Shown: positions 11,270 to 22,619 of the stretch, piece after piece
Layout of the letters: each line of letters begins with the position of its first letter
How positions within the stretch are numbered: position 1 is the stretch's first letter
From: Gigaspora rosea
Lineage: Eukaryota; Glomeromycota; Glomeromycetes; Diversisporales; Gigasporaceae
DNA: 64,000 nucleotides
Assembly: GCA_003550325.1 (NCBI GenBank)
Contig: QKWP01000770.1
Coordinates: 113,701 to 177,700 of the forward strand
Reading direction: 5' to 3'
The notes under the pieces: model-generated
What the model saw: the letters and a program-made list of their open reading frames with translations, nothing else
What the model was told of the DNA's origin: nothing
Databases searched by the model: none
Position numbers and translations under genes: made by a program

Positions 11270-11990
11270 TTTTAAAAATTTTAAAATTTAAATATTAAAT
11301 AATTTTCGAATCAGTGATCTGTTTTGATGATTTTACTACCAAAATGTTCATCTTGGTGAGACGATTCCAATGAGCCTAAAATTATCAAAATCCAATTACA
11401 GGATCCAGAGATCATTATAGATTTGTATAGCTTTAATAAATTTTAATATTAAATAGCTTTTGAAACAGTGATCTGTTCTAGATGATTTTACTACCAAAAT
11501 GCTTATCTTAATGAGATGATTCTAATGAGCCAAATTGTCAAAATCTGATCATGGGATCCAGAAATTGTTGTAGATATGTGTTATTTTAATTGATTTAATA
11601 TATTTTATATTAAAATAACACAAATTCATAAAGATCCCAGAATTTGATGATTATAATTTAATGATTTTAGGTTCATTAGAATTGTCTCATTGAGATGAAC
11701 ATTTTGGTAGTAAAATGGTCTAAAATGGATTACTGGTTTAGAAGTTATTCAATATTAAATTTATAAGATTTTAAAAATAATATAACTAGAGTAACACAAA
11801 TCTATAATAATCACAGGATTCTGTAATTGGAATTTGATGATTTTAGGCTCCTTGGAATCATCTCACTAAGACAACCATTTTGGCAGTAAAATCATCCAAA
11901 ATAGATCACTAGTTCAAAAATTATTTAATAATAAATTTTAAAAATTTTTAAAAATTTTTAAAAACTTTTAAAAATTTTAAAATTTTAGTT
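11270..11990. repeat. Large foldback repeat made of four P-type units
   Basis: Two units read forward (about 11290-11420 and 11450-11590) and two inverted (about 11610-11760 and 11800-11940), so the block folds back on itself. Each contains AAAATGTTCATCTT, ATGAGCC and a GGATCC or similar word. The same unit recurs in the palindromes between 26 and 35 kb. Confidence 0.65.
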
Positions 11991-12162
11991 AATCAAAAGT
12001 TATTTGCTATTAGGTCCTGATAGTTTTCTGACCACCCATCCTAAAAAATCAGGTAAAAATATTGTTTCTCTTACTTTGTATTTAAACTTCATACTAACAA
12101 ATACTTTGTATCTTTTTACTTGTTTAGTATCAAAATATTATTAATATAAATCTTTATACTAC

Positions 12163-12412
12163 TAAATGACAACAGTAATCAGGCATTTTGTCTTTTGATT
12201 GGATGCTCATTAAGGTCATATGTCTAGCACATATCGTGTCTAAAAGGTGCAAGTGTTAACTTGCTAAAGTTACAACTTCAATCGCCTAAATGACAACAGT
12301 AATCAAGCATTTTGTCTTTTGATTGAATGCCCATTAAGGTCATATATCTAGCACATATCGTGCCTAAAAGGTGCAAGTGTTAACTTGCTAAAGTTACAAC
12401 TTCAATCGCCTA
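12163..12412. repeat. 125-bp tandem duplication
   Basis: Two units, 12163-12287 and 12288-12412, nearly identical. Both contain CATTTTGTCTTTTGATTG and GGTGCAAGTGTTAACTTGC. Confidence 0.85.
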
Positions 12413-13120
12413 AAATTACCTAACGCTAGCTCAAAGTGCAATTTCAGGGAGTTATGGCAAGTACTTTTGTAATTGAATAAAAAGTTAATACCTTCTATAA
12501 TTGTATTGCCACAGCCATATTAATTTTACCTAAGTAGTATTCAGCATTGTTAATATTCTCGGAGGCTTACCGGTAATACCAGTACGATTATTATAAATGT
12601 GTAACATGAAATATAAGATGTTGATTTTTTTAGTATAAGTAATAGTTTTCACTTTTCCAATTCTGGTAGAAGTTAAATTCTAATGCAACACATGATGACA
12701 ACTGCATAAATTATATAAGGCACATTGATTTGGGAAAATATAATTGTGAAAAATGTGTCATAGTCCATGAATACTAATACAAATTCTTTACTTGCAAAAA
12801 ATGACAACGTACATCGTAATTAGGAATCAATAAATCAAAGCAAAATAAATATCCACTATGACAAATGTCCAGTCTGCACCAAAATCTTTTATTCTATTAA
12901 TTTCTTATGCTGCTACTTCAATTGCACTTTGCTGTATCCAAAACCGTTATTAGACCGTGAGAATTAAATATATATTATTACAATCTATTTAATTTGTAAT
13001 TATGATCATTTGCATTTTAATGTCATAATAGATTCGTCATAATTCGTTTCACTATGAATTAGTCATCCATTTATATTTTTTTAAAAATCGACTTTTGTTT
13101 GTTATGCACAGGTATTTTTG
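12413..13120. other. Unassigned AT-rich sequence
   Basis: No open frame with coding character and no clear repeat structure seen. Confidence 0.4.
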
Positions 13121-13714
13121 ATATTATTAGTTGCTTGGTTATTTTTAAGTAGTAGTTTAGTGATTAGAAGTATTTTCTTATTTGGCATGTAAATTATTAA
13201 ATTAAAGTATTTGTATTATAAAATTTAATTAATAAAATAATAAAAGTAATTATTAAAATATAAATTTTAGTTAATAAAAATTATATAATTTAGTTAATAA
13301 AATTATAAAATTTTAGTTAATAAAATAATATATATAAAAGTATATACGGATATATGTTATTATATGTATATGTTTGGATATATGCTATTATATGTTACCT
13401 GCACATAAATATGCACGAGACAGTGCACGAGAAAACACATAAAATTGCACATTAGTACGTGCACCATTGCACGGAATCCGCGCTCTATTACATGCTGTAA
13501 ACGTGCTTTCTCATACATTGTCTCGTATAGATTTACATGCAGGTTTGTGTGGTTCCATATCTGAACTTTTCCGTGTATTGCAGTATTATTCTGTGCTGCA
13601 ATTTGTTATAGGGTAGAATTATCTAACATAATTTTTTCTAAACGTCTATTAGATTCTGATAATATATACATGACCTAATTATTGCAACCATTCGGATATT
13701 CTAGTTGGTTATTT

Positions 13715-14070
13715 GGGTTGTGGACTAGGAAACCCGCCTTTGACACTTTTGATTCAAATTAAAGTGTTGGTTTCTATCCACATGTATTTTACTTTTTATC
13801 CTATGTTGATAATAAATTATCGTGATTTTTTCTTGAATGTTAAACCAATTTTTTAACGATCGTGTTCTAAAAATAGATTTACAACCAAAGATTGATGACT
13901 CAGATTGGTCAATCAGTGTTTCATAATCATATGACACTGTTTATTCAGTAATCGATATTTAAAAATAAACAAAAAAATCAAGAGGCAAAATTTAGGTTTC
14001 ACAACAAGTAATCGCCATTTTCTCAAAATGGAAACCCCCTTCAAAGACAGGTTTTCCTAGTCCACAGCCC
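13715..14070. mobile_element. Non-autonomous TIR element, 356 bp
   Basis: The left end GGGTTGTGGACTAGGAAACC is mirrored by (minus) GGGCTGTGGACTAGGAAAAC at the right. ATTT lies immediately outside both ends. A partial relative is at 7809-8095. The GGG ends suggest a Harbinger-type element, but the target length is unsettled. Confidence 0.55.
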
Positions 14071-14730
14071 ATTTATGGTAGTCAAATTTTGATTCGCAAT
14101 TGAGTTAAAGTGCATATGTTCAGTGTCAAATTTACATTATTAATTTCATAAAATTTTAATATATGCAATTTCATAATTAGTAAAGTAATTGTTCTTTCAT
14201 ATGAAAAATCTGAAGATCTGATTAATTATGCGATCAATTTAAGAGTCAGTTTACGAAAAACAAGTAGGGAGGGCATTAATAAGGTATTAATTTTAAGGTC
14301 ATGTAATGCGCAGACAATAATAATATATTTAAGGGGCAATGATGATATAGATACCTGATATTTGCAAAAAAAATAATAATTGAATATGCAACAATCATAA
14401 ATGTTAAAAATGATTACGTAAATCTGCACAATTTTATATAGTTGGCAAACAATATAAGCAAAATCTTAATCAATATATAAATCGATAATCTAAACAGAAT
14501 CCCAAGTAAACAAGCTATAATATTAACATATAAGTACAATAAGTCAAGAAAGTCAAGAAAGCATATGATAAATAGTCAAGTCAATGTACATATAAAGAAA
14601 ATCAATATTGTAAACACATAAGGTAATATTATAAAATTTTTTAAATAATGATTCCCATCGCAAATGAAACATCAGCATGCATGCATAAAAATCAATCCAA
14701 ATCAGAAGCCTAGAATTGTGAACTTTACTT

Positions 14731-14812
14731 AACTTGCCTGTAAACCATACTCTACGTACTTCGTACTCTGTTCCTGGTATACTTAACGTACATCGTACTA
14801 CATTTCTGGTAT
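14731..14812 (-). repeat. Family-B hairpin repeat, two cores in tandem
   Basis: On the minus strand TATACCAGAAATG is followed 36 bases on by TATACCAGGAACAG, then GTACGAAGTACGTAG, TATGGTTTACAGGCAAG. The second core has the full family-B pattern. Confidence 0.65.
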
Positions 14813-15388
14813 ATATCCATAGAACAAATAAGAAAAACAGGATAACTATAGTTAGTAATAAGATCGGAGGTATGATCAATTTAATAACAATATAAGGGAA
14901 AATGATGATCATAAGGCAGGAGTAGAATAAATTAATATCGTAATATGGGGCGCAGAAACATTATGATAGTATCACCGGACTCAAGGCTTGATATGTAGTT
15001 TGTTATTCATATTACACCATATAGCTGAAAAGAACTAATCAAAGACATAGTACACTCGGCAAGGTCCAGAATGGATCAACCTACTAGTTTCTTTGGACAT
15101 TAATTCTAGATGCCTATCAAAAGTGCAGGTCACACACAATATTTTTTCAATAAGATACTGAGAATTACACTCCCGTACAGCACAAAGCGAACTATTAATA
15201 ATACTAACAGAGGTTATATTGTTTGTATTATTTACTTTTTTGTGTTTAATCAACGACCGGTCAAAAAAATTAAACCCATCGCACTATAGAAATATAACCG
15301 AATTACTTACGTACGTACAGTACATACGCACATCAACCTAGACACATGAACTAATATAAGGAATCTAAAGTCACAAGTTTCACCATTT

Positions 15389-15440
15389 AACTTTTCAGTA
15401 AACCATACACCTTGTACCTTGTACTATGTTCCTGGTATAC
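15389..15440 (-). repeat. Family-B hairpin repeat
   Basis: Minus strand: ATACCAGGAACATAG, GTACAAGGTAC, then TGTATGGTTTACTG. Confidence 0.6.
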
Positions 15441-15599
15441 ACTTCATCGCAACATCAATATTACAGTTAAGAATTTTTTTTTTACCAATTAGACTTGCAA
15501 TTTCTCTCAGTAACCATTTTTAGTATTGTTTGGGATGTTACAAAAAGTCACAAGGATTTTTTATCCAATCAGATGCCAAAGATTGCAGACATCAACTAA

Positions 15600-15650
15600 C
15601 TTGCCTGTAAACCATATACTTTGTATTTCATACTCCGCTCCTGGTATTAT
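15600..15650 (-). repeat. Family-B hairpin repeat
   Basis: Minus strand: ATACCAGGAGCGGAG, TATGAAATACAAAG, then TATATGGTTTACAGGCAAG. Confidence 0.6.
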
Positions 15651-15844
15651 ACTTTTACTAATAAAATTTTTGCTAATGCATGTCCATAAGAACGTGCCAA
15701 AATGTTAGTATTAATAAAATATAAATATTGATGTTTTAATTATTTTCAAAAAATATAAAGAATATGGTAAATTCAACTAATAATGACCCTTATTTTACAA
15801 TGCATGATAAATTTTACCATAACTGTCTAACTCTTTGATATGCA

Positions 15845-15884
15845 ACATTCCTGGTTTTAGCATGACTGTGCCATGCAGCTACAC
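15845..15884 (-). repeat. Family-A hairpin repeat
   Basis: Minus strand: TGTAGCTGCATGGC, loop, CATGC, then TAAAACCAGGAATG. The stem is GCATG/CATGC, different in sequence from other copies but still paired. Confidence 0.55.
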
Positions 15885-16009
15885 TAATAATATAATAAGT
15901 TACTTTAGAACCTGTGCGCACTTATTTGTGCAAGTGATACAAATCCAAAACAGGAATTGAAGAACATAAATGTGATGTTCCCCAATCAGCCCAACACGTG
16001 AACAAAACA

Positions 16010-16406
16010 TAGGGATGTTAACGGAGTGCATACTCTGGCAGAGTATCCCTTAACACCACACCACACTGAAGTATGAATCAAAGCATACTTCCAAGTGTAA
16101 CGGGGTATAACCCAGAGTATAACCCAGAGTACTATGTGCTAAGCACTATGTAATACTCGGAGTTTATAGTACTATATTTTCCTGAAAATATGCTATCTTA
16201 TTTTGGGGAAATATGGTAAAAAATATATATATATAATAATACTCCAGAGTATAATTCATTTTGTATTAGTAGTATTACTCTGGAACAATTACTCCTATTA
16301 ATAATATCTTAGTAATCCGAGGTGGTGTCATGTCTAGACCACACTGGTATGGAGTGGGTTATACTCCACAGTTACTCTGGAGTACCTTACTCCATTAACA
16401 TCCCTA
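16010..16406. mobile_element. hAT-like MITE, 397 bp
   Basis: The ends TAGGGATGTTAACGGAGT and (minus) TAGGGATGTTAATGGAGT match the hAT form. The 8-bp flanks are ACAAAACA (16002-16009) and GCAAAACA (16407-16414), 7 of 8 identical. Internal ACTCTGGAGTA-type palindromes recur. Confidence 0.75.
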
Positions 16407-16530
16407 GCAAAACAAAGAGAAACACAAAAAAAAACCCCCGAAAGAAGAGAAAATAGAGAAAATACAAGAAAATGAGTGTTTAAACCTGTCTTGGAGCACT
16501 AAGTGAAAATGATGGGAATGAAATTTTACA
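16407..16530. repeat. Dispersed repeat shared with 48805-48925
   Basis: Both segments share an A-rich stretch, then ACAAGAAA, GTGT(T/C)TAAACCTGTCT, AGAGCA or GGAGCA, and AAAATGA.GGGA in the same order. Confidence 0.5.
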
Positions 16531-16884
16531 TATAACTAGCCAGTAACTTCTATTTTCCTGTACCCACGAGTTTTATAGAAACCGTAAAATAATAAAATTA
16601 TATTCTAAAATATAACATTAAATGTTTGATGCGGTCTGTGAATTAGTCGTCATGATGAAGATTTATAATAAGACAAAAAACTATTCTTAGGTTTAATAAG
16701 TTTAAATTATAGTAGCTTCACTTATACTGCAGTATTAATCACTTAAGAGAGTTAACAAAGGTAGTACCTCGATCCTATTCTTTAATTAAAGGCTATTCAA
16801 ATCAAATCTGAATACTACTTTGTATATAACTTGAATCTGGACGAATCTGGATTCAATTATTCAATCCGCATTCTATATGAATCG

Positions 16885-16913
16885 TTAGTACGATGGGTAG
16901 CACGAAGTGCCAC
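16885..16913 (-). mobile_element. Helitron-like 3' terminus (hairpin plus CTAA)
   Basis: Minus strand: a hairpin with ATGGGTGGCAC and GTGCTACCCAT arms, then CGTACTAA. It is the same pattern as at 7488 (ACCCATCGCACTAG). The flanking base is not the expected T, so the copy may be decayed. Confidence 0.4.
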
Positions 16914-18799
16914 CCATATTGCTCAGCACATTTGGTCAGTATTGGCAATTTTTTGCGGCCAATTTTTTTTAGCAATTGGTTGGCAAACGGCCCAACGGCC
17001 AATTGGCTAATATTTAAATTTTGGTCAAAAATTTCTAACTGACACAATTTTAAAAAAGACTATACTGTATTAGATTGCTTGTTACGGTTTTATTATAAGG
17101 TATTAAATAATAAATTATAAGGTAATAAATAAGAAAAATTTTAATCTTTATTTTTTTTAACAAATAAATAGTATTTGAGGCTTAAATACAGTTAATATAA
17201 AGATTAACGTTAATACGGATAAAGTAGATAAAACATGTAATTTTTTTTATATCATAAAAAAAATAGACATAAGCCATTCGTGTCAGTGAAGTTTTAAATA
17301 CACGGCCGCCATGTTCTGGAATCGACCTTTTTAAAGAAAACTGGCGCGGATCTGCTAATTTGAAATCGAGACCTACTAGAATGTGTAACAAGAAATTTCA
17401 TCAAAAAAAGCATAAATAAAACGTAAGTTTGCAAGGTGGGTGGGTGGGCAGTACTCTAGTAATAGTTTACGAATTCGAAATAGTAAATTTAAATAAAGAG
17501 TATACATTAATGTACAGAGTATATAAAAACGTAAAGAATTTTTTAGGCTAATTTGGCATGATCTGATTCCTAAAGGAGAGTATACAAGGCAAAGTCTTTG
17601 ATCAAGTATTTTCACGGTAACTAAGGAAAACTTTTATTTATTTTAATTAAAATAATATAAAAAAAAAATCCAAAAAAAAAGGAAAAAAACCAGATACGGA
17701 AAACAACCATCGTACAAGAAAAGTACAGAAGTACCGAATTAGAACAAAACTATGCAAACAATCTGTATTCTACGTTAATTAAAAACTGTTAATTTATTAC
17801 TATAGCCTCTAACCCTAACGTCCAAAATAACACTAAATTTTTAATTTCATGAACTTAGTATTCCGAGTACAGCATGTAAATAACAAAATTTGATTGGTTA
17901 AACTAAAGATTAACCTCACGTTATCTCGCGATACCCCTTTATGGTTTTTTTGTAAAACCGATTGACTGATTGATAATATCTAACTAACACTTTATAACTT
18001 GCTCACGTGAAGTTAGAAACTTTTAATCGAAACAACTGTAGAATTTTATTGGCTGTTTCGTTTTAAAATGCCAAAAATTTAATGTAATTTCTTTGTGTTA
18101 CATACTGGCATTGTCAGAATAGCTTCTAATCCCACTTGTTTATATAAAGCTATACTTCTAAAAAACAATCTGGCGAAATTTTAGATAACCTTAATTATAA
18201 AAAATTTTGACTTGTTCCAATTCGAATTAAATTTTCTATTGTAAACCAATATAAAAAGTTCGTGTAACAGTACTTTTCAATAGAAAATAATCAACAAATA
18301 AAAACCAACTTCCACCATGCTGTAGAGTACTCGATCCCGTTTACTTAGTTTTTAATGCCCCCTCAAATAATAAATATAATAATATACAAACCATGTGATT
18401 CAATTAGATTTATAGTTGAAATTTTTTCTTCAAGCCAAAGTTTTATTTTTTAATACTATCTATCAATGTTTTTTAATAGTAGTTTAATACGCTGTAGAAG
18501 TAATTGAAAGCTATATAACAGACAATTATTCAAAAAAACATTCATCTGTTGTAGTACATACGTTCGTAATATCAGCATTAACTGGCGACGCTATGTAAAC
18601 TAAGAGTATTCTCTGTATCATGTGTATCATGTGATTCAATCGTAATCAACAATCGAACCACGGGAATTTAACTGATGATGTAATAATAGCATCAGTTGCG
18701 ATGCATAAAAAAATGTGTAATCAGAAGTTTAAAGGAAAGATAGATACCGTATAAGTAAAATCAATGATGTAATTAGTTTTTAATATCCATATCAGGGAC
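16914..18799. other. Gene-free interval upstream of the kinase gene
   Basis: No convincing gene, repeat or RNA gene seen. Short open frames on the minus strand (16853-17615) lack recognisable domains. Confidence 0.45.
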
Positions 18800-18949
18800 G
18801 TATGTGCTATTTACGCCGAACCTTAAATTTGGTGTAATACAGTACATGTAGTACATACGTATACGTAAAAAAAAATACGAAAGTACGTAGTACTTTCATA
18901 TTTTCGCTTAGTTTTTCAACAAACTTTAGTACATACTAAAAAAAAAATT
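18800..18949 (+). promoter_or_regulatory. Upstream region conserved between the two kinase copies
   Basis: Matches 40389-40541 in ordered blocks: ACGCCGAACCTTAAATTTGG, GTACATACGTATACGTAA, a TACGAAAGTACGTAGTAC-type segment, TATTTTCGCTT, and a final A-run directly before ATGGCAAAC. The clustered TACGTA palindromes are candidate transcription factor sites. Function is inferred from conservation only. Confidence 0.5.
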
Positions 18950-21305
18950 ATGGCAAACGCACAAGAAAAATGGCTTGAAAAAGCTATTGACGAGGGACAT
19001 ATTAATTCTATCGATTATAACAAATTTACAGACCCTATTGTGATCGGCGCAGGAGCTTTTGGAAAAATTTTTAAATACGAATGGAAAGATTGTGAATTAA
19101 CGGTTGCTCTTAAATGTCTTAAAGTTGATACAAGCATAGATGAAAAAGTCATTAAAGATTTTATTGATGAGGTATTAATTGTTATATCGAAACCTTATAC
19201 TCTACTATAGATAATAAATTCCTATAATATATAATTAGCTTAAACTATTACGAAGTGTTTCGTCTCATCCAAACATTATTACGTTCTATGGAGTTACAAA
19301 AGGTAGGCAAGCGATTTATAATTTTTGAAGGTATTAAAATAATAATATGTTAATTAAAAAAAATACATTTGTCATTTCAAATGAATATATAGATAGCAAC
19401 GGGAATTATAATATGATTTTGGAATATGCTAATGAAGGAACTTTACGAGAATACCTAAAAACGAATTTTACAAGATTACAATGGACAGAAAAACTACGTA
19501 TTGCTAAGGAAATAGCACACGGGCTTTTATTTTTACATGAAAATAATATTATTCATAGAGATCTTGTAGGTATTATATATTTTATCCGATTTTATATTTA
19601 TCAATTTACTAATACAGTACTTTAATCACCCACCGATACTTTAATAATTTAGCATTCGAATAATATTTTAATTCATGAAAGTAAGCCAAAGATTACAGAT
19701 TTCGGTTTATCAAAGCAAATAAATGAGACATCTAAGACTTCAACCGCTTTTGGAATGCCGGCATATGTTGAACCTCAGTTTCTTATTGATCAAACATATA
19801 AACGCGATAAGAAGTCAGATATCTATAGCTTTGGTGTAATCCTTTGGGAAATTTCAAGTGGAAGGCCACCATTTCAAAATTTCGAGTTAAAGATGGTAAA
19901 GCTTTATATTCATCTTTACGAAGGGAACAGAGAAAAACCTATTGAAGATACACCACCTCAATATATCGAACTTTACAAACAATGCTGGGACGAAGATCCT
20001 GCTAATCGTCCAGAAGCAAAAACAATTCTTAATACTTTAAACAAACATTTGTCTGGCATGATAAATACAAATACTTCAGTACAAGATAAAAGTACTCTTG
20101 AGGATTTGAGAAAAGAAGCACGCGAATTTTTCAAACAACGGAAATTTCTCAAAGCTTTAGAACTTTTTGAAGAAATTCTTAAAAACAGTCAGCACAGTCC
20201 TGATGATCTACAAAGCGCTTCTACCTGGAATTTTTCTTCGAATATGTGTGGACGTGAAAATTTAAACGAGTTAACTAAGGTACTTTACAAGAATTCCACG
20301 CTGACTTCTTTGAATCTTCGTTATAATTATCTTGGATCCGAAGGAGGAAAAGCATTAGCAGATGCACTTTGCATGAACTCTACACTGACTTCTTTGAATC
20401 TTGGATATAATAATCTTGGATCGGAAGAAGGAAAAGCATTGGCAGATGTACTTTGCAAGAACTCCACATTGACTTCTTTGAATCTTCGAGAGAATAATCT
20501 TGGACCAGAAGGAGGCAAAGCATTAGCGGATGCACTTTGCAAGAACTCCACGCTGACTTCTTTGAATCTTTGGTATAATAATCTTGGATCCGATGGAGGA
20601 AAAGCATTAGCAAATGCACTTTGCAAGAACTCCACGCTGACTTCTTTGAATCTTCGAAAGAATAATCTTGGACCAGAAGGAGGCAAAGCATTAGCGGATG
20701 CACTTTGCAAGAACTCCACACTGAAAGATTTGCATCTTTATAATAATAATCTTGGATCAGAAGGAGGAAAAGCATTAGCAGTTGCACTTTGCGAGAACTC
20801 CACGTTGACTTCTTTGAATATTCAATTTAATAATCTTGGATCAGAAGTAGGAAAATCATTAGCAGATGCACTTTGCAAGAACTCCACACTGAAAGATTTG
20901 AATCTTGAAAAGAATGATCTTGGATCCGAAGGAGGAAAATCATTAGCAGGTGCACTTTGCAAGAACTTCACACTGACTTTTTTGAATCTTGGACATAATT
21001 TACTTAGATCAGAAGGAGTAAAAGCATTAGCAGATGCACTTTGCAATAACTCCACGCTGAAAGATTTAAATCTTGAAAAAAATATTCTCGGATCCGAAGG
21101 GGGAAAAGCATTAGCAGATGCACTTTGCAAGAACTTCATGCTGACTTCTCTGAATATTTACAATAATAATCTTGGATCCGAAGGAGGCAAAGCATTAGCA
21201 GATGCACTTTGCAAGAACTGCACACTAACTAAATTATATATTCATCGTGGTAATAATATCGGGTTTGAATTAACATCAAACAATCGAAATCTTATTATTT
21301 ACTAA
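18950..21305 (+). CDS. TKL-type protein kinase with TPR-like segment and 28-residue leucine-rich repeats
   Basis: Four exons (18950-19171, 19239-19302, 19393-19565, 19653-21305) with GT-AG introns join in frame to 703 residues. Kinase domain: glycine loop GAGAFG at 33-38, VALK lysine 55, HRDL at 150-153 followed by HSNNIL, DFG at 169-171, then MPAYVEPQF in place of the usual APE segment and SDIYSFGVILWE. All catalytic residues are present, so it should be active on Ser/Thr or Tyr. Residues about 300-336 form a TPR-like helix pair (LRKEAREFFKQRKFLKALE). From 367 eleven 28-residue LRRs of ribonuclease-inhibitor/NLRC3 type follow (LTSLNLxxNNLGxEGGKALA), plus a degenerate twelfth. No signal peptide or membrane segment is visible, so it is probably cytoplasmic. 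Glomeromycete TKL kinases usually carry Sel1 repeats; an LRR tail suggests ligand or partner sensing (inference). Confidence 0.9.
20292..21215 (+). repeat. 84-bp tandem repeat encoding eleven LRR units
   Basis: Each unit encodes NSTLTSLNL, a variable triplet, NNLGSEGGKALADALCK. Units differ mainly at the three residues after LNL. Units 3 and 5 are almost identical (RENNLGPEGG, RKNNLGPEGG), which points to unit duplication or gene conversion. Confidence 0.9.
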
Positions 21306-21474
21306 TATTGATAGATATATTAAATAGAATAAATCCATTATATAAATTATGTATTTAATGTAAAAGCCGTAAATTGATAGCTTATATTTCTAAGTTAAGT
21401 TATTGACTAAAATAAAAAATTTCCAATTTATTAAAGCAGTAAATTGCAACAAATTGCAGTTAACAGTTATAAAG

Positions 21475-22260
21475 GGTCCCCAAAATTTCAGGTCGGGATA
21501 TATCGGAGTGCATCGGAATCATGGTCGGCTGAATTGGAATTGATCAATTTTGCCCTAAGATCTTTACTAATGAAATCATATCCATTCATTAAGCAAAAAA
21601 TGGGTTCGTATTATTTCGCCGACAATCACCTCACCGACATAACATTCTACCGACATATACTCACCGACGAGTTCATTTTACCGACAGTTTGTTTCACCGA
21701 AGTTCATTTCACCGACAAGTTTTTTTTCAAAAAGCACCCTAACTTTAGCCCTAATTCTACCTAATTCTACTCTGACCCTAACGACAATGACCAGAATTAC
21801 TTTGTCGGTGAAATGAGCTTCGGTGAAATAAACTGTCGGTAAAATGAACGTGTCGGTGAATAATTGTCGGTGAAATGTTATGTCAGTGAAATGATTGTCG
21901 ATTAATTGATTGCCACCCGTAAAAAATGCCCAGCTGATAATTTTGCTATAGATTCTGCTAACAACTAGGGCTAAACATCGGCTTAGATCTGACGCATACG
22001 ACCCAGAATTTTGGTAACCCTCCTGTAAAATTTGGGTCCCCAAAACTCTGGATCGGAGTACATAGGAATGATGGTCGGCTGGATCGAAATTGATCAATTT
22101 TGTCCCAAGATCAAAAAAATTTTTACTAATAAATCATATCCATTAATTAAGTAAAAAATGCCTAGTTGATTATTTTGCTATAGAATCTGCCAATAAACTA
22201 GGGCTAAACGCCAACCTAGATTCGATGCATCTGACCTGGAAATTTGGAGACAGTCATGTA
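21475..22260. repeat. Direct tandem duplication (about 235 bp) interrupted by a foldback element
   Basis: Copy 1 starts GGGTCCCCAAAATTTCAGG (21475) and copy 2 GGGTCCCCAAAACTCTGG (22036). Both continue ATGGTCGGCTG, TTGATCAATTTTG, AAAAAATG, ATTTTGCTATAGA, CTAGGGCTAAAC. Copy 1 is split by the 318-bp element at 21603. Confidence 0.8.
21603..21920. mobile_element. Foldback element built of CACCGACA motifs, 8-bp target site
   Basis: The arms at about 21614-21723 and 21800-21913 are inverted copies, each with six or seven spaced (T)CACCGACA motifs in matching order. AAAAAATG is duplicated at 21595-21602 and 21921-21928, and the neighbouring tandem copy shows the empty site. No coding capacity. Confidence 0.8.
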
Positions 22261-22325
22261 AAAATCAATATTTGTATATAGTCATGTGCTCCATTCAAAT
22301 TCAGATCATCCGGATTACACAATAA

Positions 22326-22363
22326 GGTAGCTGCGCGACGCTGTCACGCAAAACCAGGAACGG
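22326..22363 (+). repeat. Family-A hairpin repeat
   Basis: GGTAGC, stem TGCGCGAC/GTCACGCA with one mismatch, then AAAACCAGGAACGG. Confidence 0.65.
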
Positions 22364-22596
22364 GAAGATTATTTAAGGATGGGTATAGTCTGGGTTATTA
22401 ATATAGTAATTAGTTAGTTTAATATATACTATGAATTACTTGAATTTCTGAATTTGGCATAGTGCTTACTATAGATATTTTTGTTAGCGAAACAATTAAT
22501 TTATTGTTAAATGATCGGCGTATACCTTAACATAATTTTATGGGCATTTCGGGTTAAAAAACCTGTATAACCTGCGGTCGTGATTTTGCACTCTGC

Positions 22597-22619
22597 CTTT
22601 TTTTTTTTTTTTTTTTTTT
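22597..22619. repeat. Poly-T tract
   Basis: An uninterrupted run of over 20 T. It could be a retroposed poly-A tail read on the minus strand; no element upstream was identified. Confidence 0.7.

Larger units (their letters stand above)
9165..13613. mobile_element. CCCTAT/ATAGGG element, copy 1, enlarged by inserted DNA
   Basis: Begins CCCTATGAAAACTCGATACA and ends ATTTGTTATAGGG. Both outer parts align with the compact copy at 55657-57419: left about 9165-10060, right about 13120-13613. About 3 kb of unrelated sequence lies between, containing a Harbinger-like MITE, a foldback unit and a 125-bp tandem repeat. No transposase gene is visible. Flanks read ATAG on the left and TAGA on the right, so the target duplication is uncertain for this copy. 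The single N of the window (10186) lies inside. Confidence 0.65.
14071..16009. other. Gene-free interval with four hairpin repeats
   Basis: Holds three family-B copies (14731, 15389, 15600) and a minus-strand family-A copy (15845). Open frames on the minus strand at 14553-14912 and on the plus strand at 15526-15708 run through family-B copies and have no known domain, so I do not call them genes. Confidence 0.5.

Noticed and set aside
14553..14912. A 119-codon minus-strand open frame starting with a hydrophobic segment
   Set aside because: It runs straight through a tandem family-B repeat and has no recognisable domain; the hydrophobic start is expected from AT-rich sequence.
20327..21139. 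Long minus-strand open frames within the LRR region
   Set aside because: They are antisense by-products of the 84-bp repeat, whose fixed period keeps other frames open.
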